Source of the DNA: Dysidea avara
Lineage: Eukaryota; Porifera; Demospongiae; Dictyoceratida; Dysideidae
DNA length: 64,000 bases
Assembly: GCF_963678975.1 (NCBI RefSeq)
Contig: NC_089276.1
Span: forward strand, 6,659,098 to 6,723,097
Direction of reading: 5' to 3'
Positions within the stretch are counted from its first letter, which is position 1. Each line of letters begins with the position of its first letter. Of this stretch, positions 23,072 to 34,367 are shown one piece after another. A program made the position numbers and the translations under genes. The notes beneath the pieces are model-generated. The model had not been told where the DNA came from and did no database searches. It saw only the letters and a program-made list of their open reading frames with translations.

Positions 23072-25024
23072 CTACCATACACATCTGGTAACTTGTACAC
23101 CAGTCACTTGTATCAATGAGATGAATGAAGTGGTTGTACCGTTGACACCAAAAAGTAAATCACCAATACATCCACTATGACCAGTGAATAGGATCCTCTT
23201 GATGTTAGTGAGATGTCTGGGGACCCTCCTGTTAACATAAATACACAAGTGTAAAATAAAATCTATAGATACTTATATAGGGGAACTTCACTAACAGAGG
23301 CTACCTAAAGTGACCTTTTAACGTGGTGCATACTGAGGCCTCAAAGGTATAGGACCCAAGGTGGTCTTGACTGCTTGACATGCATGGTCCCTATAATGAG
23401 ATCATGAAGTACACCTTGGCTACGTTTGGGACTTAACCAATATAGTCACTGTTATAAGGCAGTCTTATTATTAAAAGAGGTGGCCACTAAGTGAGGCTCC
23501 ACAGTATGGACAGCTCACCTAAAAATACTACACTTGTTGAATAGAAGTCTAGTTGAGTAGCATCACCAGGGGAAGAATCCTGGACTGTTTGACGAAAGTC
23601 AACTGACAGCTCACTTATTTGTCCTATTCTGTATTGCACAATCATTACATAAATGAAATATATAATAAATTATATTGGATGTCTACCTTGTTGCATTGAC
23701 TATATGGACACTATCCGCAGCTATTGTATGGGAATGATGATCTGATGACAGCTGCACCAGAACTCAAATCAAATCTGTGACCAGCACACTTACTATTAGT
23801 TGACAATACAGCATGTCTTACCTGTACTCTACAATGCCATTATTTAAGCCAATCGATAGATAGTTACCACGAACACCAGCAGGCTAGAAAGTACATTAAA
23901 ACAAAATACATATAGACCTGGAACATTTGCTAATTCAATTTTTTTGTTTATAATCTTACATACATCACTAAAAATTTACAGCGACTAGCACAGCTTGTTT
24001 ACTCACCGGTCCAATATAAAAGAGCAAACCATTGATAGAAGTTGATACAAAAGAAAGGAAGATTGAAGTTCCAATTGACAGACTGTATATATACAAAATT
24101 AAACACAGTTAAATACAACTATTCTACATACCGTGAGTATATCAGTTGAGAGCTGTAAGTAACTATCTCCTCCAAACTGAGCATGTGTGAAGGTCACAAC
24201 TATAAAGAACAGTTTAGTTGCATGTAATAGCATTTAATAATAACCAACCTTCAGTACACGTGTCACCAGCAAATGGCAGAATACACTGGCAGGATTGTAT
24301 TTGTGTGTCAGCTACAGTTTCTACAATACATATTCCATTGTTCTGGCAGAGATTTTCTGAGCACAGTAGTTCCTCACACTGTGCACCAGTGTACTGATCA
24401 GTACACAGACAACTGAAGTGTTCACCATCATACGTGCACGTACCACCATTCATGCAAAGCTGGCTGAGGCATGGATCAGGACTCGGACATTTCTCAATGC
24501 TCAGGCCACCAGTAGAGTCTACTATGAAATCAACCACTTCCTCAAGGTTGGGACTAGTTCTCAGCTCCCTAATACATCCAGCATACCCAACTTCAGTGTT
24601 ATTAGTATAGACCATTGTAAAGTCTTCTACACCACCTATGAACAAGGGGCCACCAAGCTGCAGCAAGGTCTCAGTCCCTGGTGATGATCCTGTGGTAGTA
24701 ACACCATTTACTGTCAACATCCCAGATTGTCCGTTTCTTCTTGCTTCAATGATATGCCAGTCATTCAAGTCCAGTTGATATTTACTTTCTATCAGTGCTG
24801 TCCTACTGCCCAAGTTGTACTGAAACTGGACAAACCCAGATGACAGACTCAATGAAATATACTCAGTCCCATTTGTTTGTCCGTTGTACAAGATTAATCC
24901 ATCTGAAGCATTTGGTTTGATCTCTAAATAAAGTCTTGTATTGCCGAAGCTCTCATTCAGACTGGGATAAGAGATGTAGGAATTGCCAGTGAAGTACACC
25001 ACATCAACGATGGTCACTTGGTGA

Positions 25025-25140
25025 GTGCCCCAGTGACCCTTGTGCACTGTCTCCCTGTATGAATGGTGGAACATGTACCAGTAATGGCAATGGCAGGATG
25101 TTCACCTGCCAGTGTAGGTTTGGATTTAGAGGAGAGACCT
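25025..25140 (+). pseudogene. EGF domain exon inverted inside the minus-strand gene
   Basis: The plus strand encodes one complete EGF repeat, starting [14 protein letters not shown] and ending [14 protein letters not shown], directly followed by a stop. The surrounding gene runs on the minus strand, and this is exactly where an EGF is expected between two LamG domains. Hairpins at 25110-25161 and 25161-25211 abut its end. Confidence 0.75.
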
Positions 25141-25211
25141 GCTAAATCCAAACCTACACTGTAACTTTAGTTCATAAGATGGTAAGTACAAATCTTATGA
25201 ACTAAAGTTAC
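25110..25211. repeat. Two adjoining perfect hairpins
   Basis: Hairpin 1 pairs 25110-25128 with 25143-25161 (19 bp). Hairpin 2 pairs 25161-25180 (GTAACTTTAGTTCATAAGAT) with 25192-25211 (20 bp). Both are perfect and share one base, at the edge of the inverted EGF exon. Confidence 0.9.
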
Positions 25212-28200
25212 TTCACTTATTCTCTAATATGTTCCCACCAGACAAGGAGTCACCAATTATACTATAATTCCTACCATTCACCAGTAACAATCCACCAGTA
25301 AAGATGCATAAATGATGACATCATACGTACTATCAACTCATCTATACAGCCGGTGAATCCAGAACTAACTCCAATTGATCTGGACATAGCAGAGTAAGTA
25401 TCAACACCTCCAAGATACAGAAATCCTATGATGTCCAGTTGATTTGTTGTACCAGTTGAAGTTCCATTGTAATATACACCATTATCGATGGTGAGAGAAC
25501 CAAACTGTAAGGAACGTCTAGCCTCCACTGTATGCCATTCAAACAAGCTGACCATATCATCGACAATACGTACATTACCTGACCCAAGGTTATATCTGAA
25601 TTCAATACGTGAGTTTACTATACTAAGTGATATGAAATCAATGGCTTTAGTAATGTCACCAGATTACAGCAATAGTCCATCAGCTTGTGCAGGGTAGAAT
25701 GTGATTGTTATTGATGTTGTAGATCTGTCACCAATGAGCTGATGATAGCGTAGGTGAGAAGTCACATTGAAAAATGGATTTGCAAACTCAACAACTGTAC
25801 ATGAAAAATAAAAATAAAAATTACGTGAGACAATTACACATAAGTAGTCTAGTACTGTGAATTTGCCACCCATTTTAACATTGTGTACTATGTATTATGT
25901 ACTGTGAATTGTAAACTGCATTACGATAAAATGCACTAATACACAATATGCATAAATATCAGTTCAAATGGACAGAAAATCCACAGTACTGACAATTAAA
26001 CCTTCAACAGCCCTTAATATTTTACAACAGCAAAATGCTTATCTACTATCTAGTTGTTTGAGTCAAATACACTTTCCACAGCACATATGACTCACTTTGG
26101 TCACATCTCTCTCCACTAGCACCAACAGGACACAAACAAGTATAGTCCATTCCATTGACAGCAACCACACATGTAGCACCAGCTGTACACAGTAGAGGAT
26201 CCTAACACGGATTGATGGTGGACGTTCCACACAATGCACCAGTGAAGGGGAATGGGCAATTGCAGAGAAATTTGTGCCAGCGTCTTCACAATCACCACCA
26301 TTCATACAAGGATTAGGGTGACAGAGGGTAAAGTTACATACTCCAACACCATAGCCCATTTCAGCATCTAATATCTGAAGTCTATTAGCTCATCGTTGAT
26401 GGTTAACTGATTCATACAGCCTTGAAAACCACCAGCTATACCTGTGATGCTAGAAATATCTGCAACTCCATCTGTCCCACCAATCCAGAGGTTCCCTCCA
26501 AGATTTAGTGACATCAGAGGCATTCAGAGCTCCAAAAGAGTAGCCATAAACTGGAGCATCATTGTTGACAATGAGAGACCCATTGTGTCCAAACTTATTC
26601 ACTTCAATATGATGCCATTCATCCAACTGTAGTCGACTGCTACTCCTGACAACAACTGGTTCACTGCCTACCCCATTGTCATAGCCAAACTCCAGAAATC
26701 CATTAGCAAGGGACAAGTATACATACTCACTGAAGTCCAAATTTGAAAAGGAGTTGATAAATTTAAGCCATCGTTTCCAGTGGGTCTAATGTACAATGAT
26801 ATAGTCAGATTAATGCTGGCATTGCGGATGGGACCAAATGTGATGTAGGAGTCTCCACCACATGAAGGAGTAGTGATATTTTCTACGTTTATACACATAG
26901 TTTATTTGCATGACAGGTGATTTATGTACTTTCTGACTGTATGCAAAGCATAACTAAGCAATAAAAGAATTGTTAAGGAAACAAGCTATTTAGCCAAGGT
27001 GAATAACAATTATGTAGATATATATACACATTACTGTTACAATTATAATACCTTCTTCGCATAATCTTCCATTCCTTCCAAGAGGACACTGGCAAATAAA
27101 ATTATTCCCTCGTTCCAGACAGTTTCCTCCAAACAGACACATATCAGGAGCACAAGTGAAGTTAGACATTTCACAGTTTTGTCCAACAAACCGATCAACA
27201 CATTGACACATAAAGGAATACATAGCCTGATCAACACAAGTTCCTCCATTGAGACACTGCACATAACTACATGCTGAACTTTGACACTGGCCATTAGCTA
27301 AGGCTTCTACATTATCCTCAAGTAGTTGTAACATTTGCCCATTAACTTGTAGTTCTGCAACACAGCCTATAAGCCCTGATTCCTCTGGTAGCGGAGGATT
27401 GATAAGACTAAAATTACTGACACCGCCGATGTAGAGCAAGCCACCATCCAACATCAAACTGGGGAAACTTCCTTGTAAAAATCCTGTGTATGTATCCATG
27501 TTGTCCACTTGTAGTTCACCATATTCACCATCTTGACTGATACTGATAACATGCCACTCATCATCATCAATACGGGATCCTCCCCTGATTTCTATGAGCC
27601 CCGAACCTGAGTCATATCTAAACACTGGGATATCTCCTTCTAAGGACAGGGACAGATATGGAGCATTTTTTTTCCGTGGGTTGAGCAAAATAAAGTATTA
27701 ATCCTTCAGATGAGTTTGGTCTAACTGCAATATCAATGGTAGTGGTAATTGAAGCATTAGAAAGCAGTTCAAATGTTAAATAGTGAATCTCCAGTGAAAG
27801 ATGGTGGTCTTATATCAATATTTAAGGCAAAAGAAAAGGTATATAATACAACAGACTTACAATACAGCACACAAAGTTACCTTCAGTGCAGTTAGTTCTG
27901 GCAAATCCTAATGAATACAGACATCGGTATTCACCCTCAAGTTCACCATCAACACAAGTGGAGTTATTCTCACAAGGAGCAAGATGGCACACACCAAGGT
28001 TCACCTCACAATTCATTCCAGTATGTGTTTGGGGACACAAACAAGTGTACATGTCAATACCATCCATACATATTCCACCACTAAGACAAGGATTGGGATC
28101 ACACTCATCAATGTTTGTATTGCAGGTCTCATTTGTAAACCCGGGCACACAATCACATGAGAAACCATCCACTAAATCACTGCAAGTTCCATTGTTCACG

Positions 28201-28699
28201 CAGGGATTGGGGTTGCAATCATCAATGTTAAAGGAGCAGTTTTTGTCAGTAAAACCAGGTACACAATCACAAGAGAAATCATTTACTGAGTCTCTACATT
28301 TTCCATTGTTCTGGCAAGGGTCAGGACTACAATCATCAATATTTACATCACATGTTTTGCTAGTAAAGCCAGCTACACAGTCACAGGTGAAATCATTTAT
28401 TAAATCATTACACATTCCTGGGGCATGGCTGACTTTGGGGTTTGTTTTTACTCACATTTCTGCTAAAAATTATGTTTTCTCTAATTTGATGAAACTGAAC
28501 ATCTCTAATTTGATGAAACTGAACAATCATTAAAAATATTTTGTGTGAAATATTTGGAATAAATAAGTGTTGCTATGTGACACGAAAGAGATTAGTACAG
28601 TGAATGGAAGGTAGGAAGGTCATATAGTCTTAAAATTGTGTTATATGTATAACTATATTACACAATAGTAACTAAAGAACACAAATGCTTCTTTCAAAC

Positions 28700-31600
28700 A
28701 CTTTATTCATGCTCAAAAGAAGCTTCACTTGCTCGAGCATCAACACACAGGGTAATACAGGCTAGTAAACACTATGATGATGGTCTTCATCTTGAGTTAA
28801 AAAAGAAAGAACAACTAGGCATTGAATATATTGCTGTTCATCGACAGTGTGTTGATAAATATTGCCACAAGAGGTCTATCCAAAGAGCATTACATGAAAG
28901 AGGTGAAACTATATATAAATCAGATAAAGGTCTCAAGAAGAACTTTAAGGGAGCAAGACACTCAGATGCATTTTCCTTTTTTCAGCATTGCCTGTTTTGT
29001 GGAGAATAGTGTGATACTGCAAAAGATCCCACAAATCCAGGACGATGGTGTCCAGCATATGTTTGCAGAGAGGGTGAATCATTTGGAAGCAGAAGCTTAA
29101 AAGATGCAATCATTGAGGTACATGGGAAAAGGAATGATTATGAATCTGAACAAGTAGGCATGAGAATGGCAGGGGTTCTTACTGATCTACATGCAGCAGA
29201 TGTAAGATATCATGTTGACTGTAAGGCATCATTTATGTTCCCCAGATCTGTACAGGCAGCATCACGTCAGAGTAGTGTTAACAGCACTTCTGACCAGCCT
29301 TTGGACACTGCATTTGAATCAATTATGGCTTATCTATCTGGTAATAAGACTATTGTCCACAATTCTGTTGACCTATACAATAAATATATACAGGAGGAAG
29401 GAAATATCCTAACTAGGCGACAACTGGTTTCAAATATACTAGAGAAATTTGAGAATGAAATTGTACTTCCTAGGAATCTCTACACTATTAGTTTTTAAAT
29501 CTAGTGCAGCTATAATGTTTCACTTGGTACCTGATGACACAGATGACACAAGTTTGATAGTAGATAAGATGTTAGATAAAATCAGAGCTGAAATAAATGA
29601 CATCGAAATTGACAGAAATAAATACTACTGTCACATTGACAGACACATTAGTCAACTATCAAAGCAAGGCCGTTATCAAAATTTAGCAAAAAACTGCTTG
29701 GATCATTGCCAGCTAGCTCTCTTGATAGGGAATATCATTACTTCTGTTGTAAAAAAACTTAGCCACTGAACCTTTACAAATAGCTCTAGCCATACTATTG
29801 AGAGATTCTAAAGAGGAGATTAAATCATTTTATGACTTTGGGGGTAACATGTTCCTATGATGAACTATTGAGGTTCAAAAAAATCTGCTTTCAATGCTAA
29901 TGCCAAGATGGATTTCACAGGACTAAGCAAATCCGACAATAGTTTAATTCAAGGGTGGGCAATAACTTTGATCAACAGATTTTTTCACAAAATGGGAAAC
30001 TTCAAACACATTCCATGGCTTTACTTATGATGCTAATAAAATTATTACAGAAGAAATTGTACCATGATTATCAAAAATTCCAATGACCCATGGCCAAGCG
30101 ATTCCATATGTTATCAAAGTTGAATGCTTTACTGGTCTAAAGAAACCCTTTCCATCAGACAATTTAATGACTGTAAATGTCCCTACCTTAGCTACACTGT
30201 CAGAAAGTGCCATTTTTTAAATGGAGCAAAAGAAAGGGACCTTGAATTTTTATAGAGTGTACTCTCTGGATCGAATACAATGGCTTCAACACAAGAAAAG
30301 CAAGAGAAGAGGGAGAGCATTACAGTCAAGAACTGATACAATATATCTCCCCCTCATTGACATGCTTCCTGCTGAATATGATACCATCCTTACATCGATG
30401 CTACAAGTGGAGATACTTTCTGAGGCAGCTGGACAACAGTTTACAGTGCTTATTATTGGATCAGCAGTTGCACAGGTATGCTGTAGAAATTCAATGGGAT
30501 TTTCCTAGTTTATTTCCACAATCCACATTTTTTGTGAGACTTGGGGGGAATACATTTGCTCATGAGTTTTATCAGTGCAGTTGGAAATCTCATGGCTGAA
30601 ACCGGGCTGGCTGATGTTATGACCTCTGCATTTGGAGTCAAAAAATTCCTTTGGGCAAAAAATTTTCTATGTGTTTGAGAGCATTAAGGAGGTTATTCTT
30701 ATACCAATTTTTGATGATCTTGATATACAATGTAGTGATGGCTTCATAGCTGAGCTAGAAGCTAGAGCTCTAAAGAGCAAGACATGTAAGCTAATATGGT
30801 TAGACTGTCTAGTCTAACCCGTGTTGTTGATGATGGCATATGTGAGAGCTGAAAGAGAAGGAGACTGGATGCTACATGTTCACTGTGTAAAAGCAATGTT
30901 GCTTTACTTCTTTGCTGCAGGACATCAGAACTATGCTAGATTGGGTCTAGTGTACTTGAGAGCAATTGAGAATTTGCCAGGCAGTTTCTTACCATATTTT
31001 CAGAAGGGAAAGCATGTAATGCGACATATTGATGGCTTGTGGAATGGAATCTGGAGTAAGATATGTTCATAGAATCTACATTTCTGAGACATGGACATGG
31101 TCAAGCAGGAATCGTTGGGGTTAGTTTGAAGCAAGACACTCTTAAGATATGGGCACTTAGCCGTCACATCTGTTCACAACTCATACAAAATCTTGCAGAA
31201 TTAACAGATGAGTCTAACATAAGCAAGGTTCAAAACTGCCACAAAGAAGAAGCAAAGAGTCAGATAGAAAATGACAAGAAGGACAGAGAAATGTTGAAGA
31301 ACCAACTTGAATTGTGCGTTCATGCTATGAAGCCAGAAATTCATCCAGAAACTTTGGTTAATGTAGCAAATGGTAGTTTAGCTACACCACAAGTTAATGT
31401 CACAAGGCTGTCACTATTGGTTATAGCCAGTTGGTTGAGTTTGAGGAATCTTTACCTGCTGGATATTGGAAACCCATAGAAAAGAAGATCAAAACAATGG
31501 CAGTAGCAAAGAAAGGTATAACCGTTGGATATGGAGTGTTATATGACACTCAGTTAATATTTTCCCGTGTGATTGGGTTGCAGGCTAGTTCAAGAGATGT

Positions 31601-31712
31601 GGACTTTAAGGATGTTCTGTCATAATTTATGAGCTTGCACCAGTTCCAACTGCTTTGTTTGATGACTCAGATAAACATTTATTATGTGTCGGTCTATCTA
31701 TGTATACCTTAT

Positions 31713-31793
<81 letters not shown>

Positions 31794-33206
31794 TATGTGC
31801 TTATAAGTTAATTTATACCTATACCTTTCTATGAAGGAGAAATATGGATTTGCAAGTCTAAAGGAAGGGTACTTGTGTGGAAGTCTCTTTCAGGAACACA
31901 TGTACAGACACAATAAACTGCACCATATTTGATGGATGTGCAATTCTGTGGTGTGTTGCATGCCCAACGTCCAGCCCTACTAGTCAAGCTCTAGTTAGCA
32001 GCTATGTAGAATCTTTCAAGAAGCTTTTACAGCAGCTTGTGTGATATCTACTTTGTTTTTGACAGATATGTGGAATTCAGTACAAGTGTTGTGCAAGAAA
32101 AGCCAGAGCACCTGGTGGTTGCAGAACATATAAATTATCTGTAAATTCTCCTCTTCCTCCACAAAAGCAAATTCTTGCTGTTGCTGAAAACAAGAAACAA
32201 CTAATCCAAATTATTGTAGAAGCACTAATAACTGAAAGTAGTGTACTTGAGTGTTTCCAGAGTAGACTTATAGTTACAGGTCAAGATTATATACCGGTTG
32301 AGATTGCTTCTGGTAGAATAGTTATCAGACATTCAGACCTTAGAACAAGTCATGAGGAGGCAGATGTCATTATTGTGGCACAGGTAATTTGTGCAGCAAA
32401 GGAGGAACAGAAAAAGGTAGTTGTGGTGACTGATGATACGGATGTTTAGGTTCTGTTGTTATATCATTATTGGTCTGAATCTCTCTCAGTTCTTATGAAG
32501 CTGCAGCCAACACAATCAAGAGGAGCTATCATTGACATTGCTGCCACTGTCAATAAGTTACAAAGCACAATTCCAGAACTACTGCCTGCCCATGCCTTGA
32601 CTGGTTGTGATACTGTGTCAATGTGTCATGGAATAGGTAAAACCAAGATGCTTAAAACAGTACAGGGAGGCAAGTGCAGCCTGAGTTAGATGGGTAACCT
32701 GAATGCACCAATAGAAGATGTTACAAAGCAAACAACAATGTTCATGTGTTATTGCTATAATATTGCAGATGCAGCAACCATAACTGAGGCAAGGATTAAA
32801 GTTGGCTGAACAAAACTGGCAGGAAATCTACATGTAAAGTTCCCAAGCTGTGCACTTTACCACCTACCATGGAAGCTTTTGAAGAGAATGTAAAAAGAGC
32901 TCACTATCAATGTGCTATTTGGAGGAATACTCTTCAGGAACCCATTTAGATCCCACCAAGTTTGGATGGCCTAAAAATAAGAACACTAAATCCCTTGAAC
33001 CAGTTATGCTCCCAGCTTCCACAGCACCAGCTCCAGATTATATTCTTAAACTTGTATGCTGCTCATGTGCTTCAGACTCTCCATGTGCTACCAGCAATTG
33101 TGGATGTGTTGCAGCTAATTTGACATGTACAGCATTTTGTCACTGCCAATGTAGTTCAGTTTGTAAAAATGAACAAACAAAAGCAGCAGAGGAAACTGAT
33201 ATCTGA
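28700..33206 (+). pseudogene. Broken copy of a repetitive animal gene family with PIN/FEN-like domain and CXC tail
   Basis: Translated fragments in all three plus frames join into one protein order. Pieces include YHVDCKASFMF (about 29205), a D-rich block, DNFDQQ…SQNGK, LPAEYDTIL, DQQLHRYAVE, RLGG, FIESTFLRHGHGQAGIVGVS, YELAPVPTALFDDSD, then HEEADVIIVAQV and VVVVTDDTDV with ALTGCDTVS…GIGKTK (about 32340-32660), and a cysteine-rich tail CCSCASDSPCATSNCGCVAA to 33206. The EEAD, DDTD and GCD…GIGK arrangement resembles the acidic cluster and helix-hairpin region of PIN/FEN nucleases. I recognise this as a multicopy family of unknown function in cnidarian, fish and sponge genomes, probably mobile-element borne. 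Many frameshifts, an in-frame TAG in the DTDV region and a CTAT microsatellite show it is dead. Confidence 0.7.
31712..31793. repeat. (CTAT)n microsatellite
   Basis: About 20 tetranucleotide copies, lying inside the broken PIN-like gene just after its ELAPVPTALFDDSD segment. Confidence 0.95.
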
Positions 33207-33462
33207 TGATACTAAACCAGCCATAAAATGAGGCATGTAACTTTTTGATTTCTTTTTCTTTCTGATATCAATTATAAATGCTATAATTGTACTTCAAATT
33301 TGTTCATAGGTTACTTTATTGAACAATATAGTTAATAATTGATTGTTTCTTAAAATTGTACCGGTTGCTATGCAACTGTTTTAATTTTTATTGCTACGGC
33401 AAAACGCTCAATACTGACACCTGTCCAGCAGGTGGAATATTGTTCTAGGTGTGTAGGACAAT

Positions 33463-33906
33463 TCAAAACTGCATTAAAAGGTTCATCCTCCTGTCTGTCA
33501 AACTGGACCTTTTAAAAGAATAGAGCTGAATGGACTTTAGGAGTTGGTAGACAAAATTTGTACATATAGAAGGTGATAGGTACCCTAAGTAGTTGTATAC
33601 AATATAATAATAATTGTTTGATTTTTTGGCATAATGTGTTCCGTCAGGTCTCCTTAAATGGTAGGTATGTTGTAGGTGTTTTTCTTGGATATAGTCACAC
33701 TTGTTTTGTATTACCACTGTTGAAGATTTGTCTGCATAGTTGATGACCAGGGTTACAATGGTATCATAACCTTGGTCAACAAGTTTTTCAGCCTTGGCGG
33801 GCAAGGTATTCTTCCACGCTATGATGTAATCATTAAGAATATTAATAAGGGTAGTCCCACTTTGTTTCAATGCAGCCTCCCAGGTCCTGACTAGGGTATT
33901 TTCCAC
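33463..33906 (-). CDS. Unidentified minus-strand reading frame
   Basis: An open frame of up to about 147 codons with no motif, signal peptide or membrane segment that I recognise. It lies between the broken PIN-like gene and composite element copy 2. It could be an exon, a mobile-element fragment or chance; composition is not clearly coding. Confidence 0.25.
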   Translation of the reverse strand: MENTLVRTWEAALKQSGTTLINILNDYIIAWKNTLPAKAEKLVDQGYDTIVTLVINYADKSSTVVIQNKCDYIQEKHLQHTYHLRRPDGTHYAKKSNNYYYIVYNYLGYLSPSICTNFVYQLLKSIQLYSFKRSSLTDRRMNLLMQF

Positions 33907-34119
33907 TCCCAGTGTTTTTGTTGACTGTGCAATGTAACTAAGGGGCAGCTAGTGGGGTCTGGAGATTAGTACTTGCTATTGAGGCCTTGGCCCTGGCCAT
34001 CTGATGTAGTCACAATGCAGTACCTAGAACTCTTATTCGGGCTTTTGCCTCAGAGGCTGGCAAAACTATGTCCAGCAGTGGCCTCGGATCACTGTGTACT
34101 ATGTGTTGTATAAATGGAG

Positions 34120-34250
34120 GTGGTTTCAGCCAGCCTTGGTGTTCTAGGAATCAGAAGAACCTTCAGGTGGTCCTTGCTTGTCTGTGGCATCATTGTTGGC
34201 AGTGTTGTCATCAGTCTGCTCCTCAGGTTTTGTCCTAGAGGTTGATTGTA
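34120..34250. repeat. Dispersed repeat shared with 49308-49420
   Basis: Both loci carry 'cagccagccttggtgtt' followed by 'aatcagaag' and 'ccttcag', in the same orientation, with about 80 percent similarity by eye over at least 100 bp. Confidence 0.6.
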
Positions 34251-34367
34251 TTTTAACTTTTTAAAATGCTAAAGAACTATACTTTCCTACTGTATACAAT
34301 AATTCTGCCAGAGGATTTTATAGCTGTTGCTGGAGCCACCAAACTAGTATGCTACCCTGCCCTGATA

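Larger units (their letters stand above)
23072..28417 (-). pseudogene. Laminin-G/EGF mosaic gene, multi-exon, decayed
   Basis: Minus-strand exons read, in gene order: five EGF repeats (28417-27881, cysteine spacing CxxNPCxNNGxC, DxNxDDC linkers); LamG plus two EGF (about 27811-27052); LamG (about 26898-26390) and EGF pair (about 26360-26090); LamG (25794-25327); LamG plus two EGF (about 25019-24249); then small LamG exons (24200-24132, 24082-24007, 23883-23822, 23774-23687, 23628-23519, 23228-23072). Such arrays occur in secreted or cell-surface proteins of the neurexin/crumbs/fat type. Frameshifts are seen near 27775, 27675, 26745, 26510, 26380, 26270 and 23715, with in-frame stops at 26202-26204 (TAG) and 25664-25666 (TAA). 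One EGF exon is inverted. No signal peptide, transmembrane segment or 5' start is seen. Sequencing error could explain some lesions but not the inversion. Confidence 0.8.

Noticed and set aside
27886-28533. A 215-codon plus-strand frame opposite the EGF repeats
   Set aside because: It is the shadow of the cysteine-rich minus-strand EGF exon, which has clear domain spacing.
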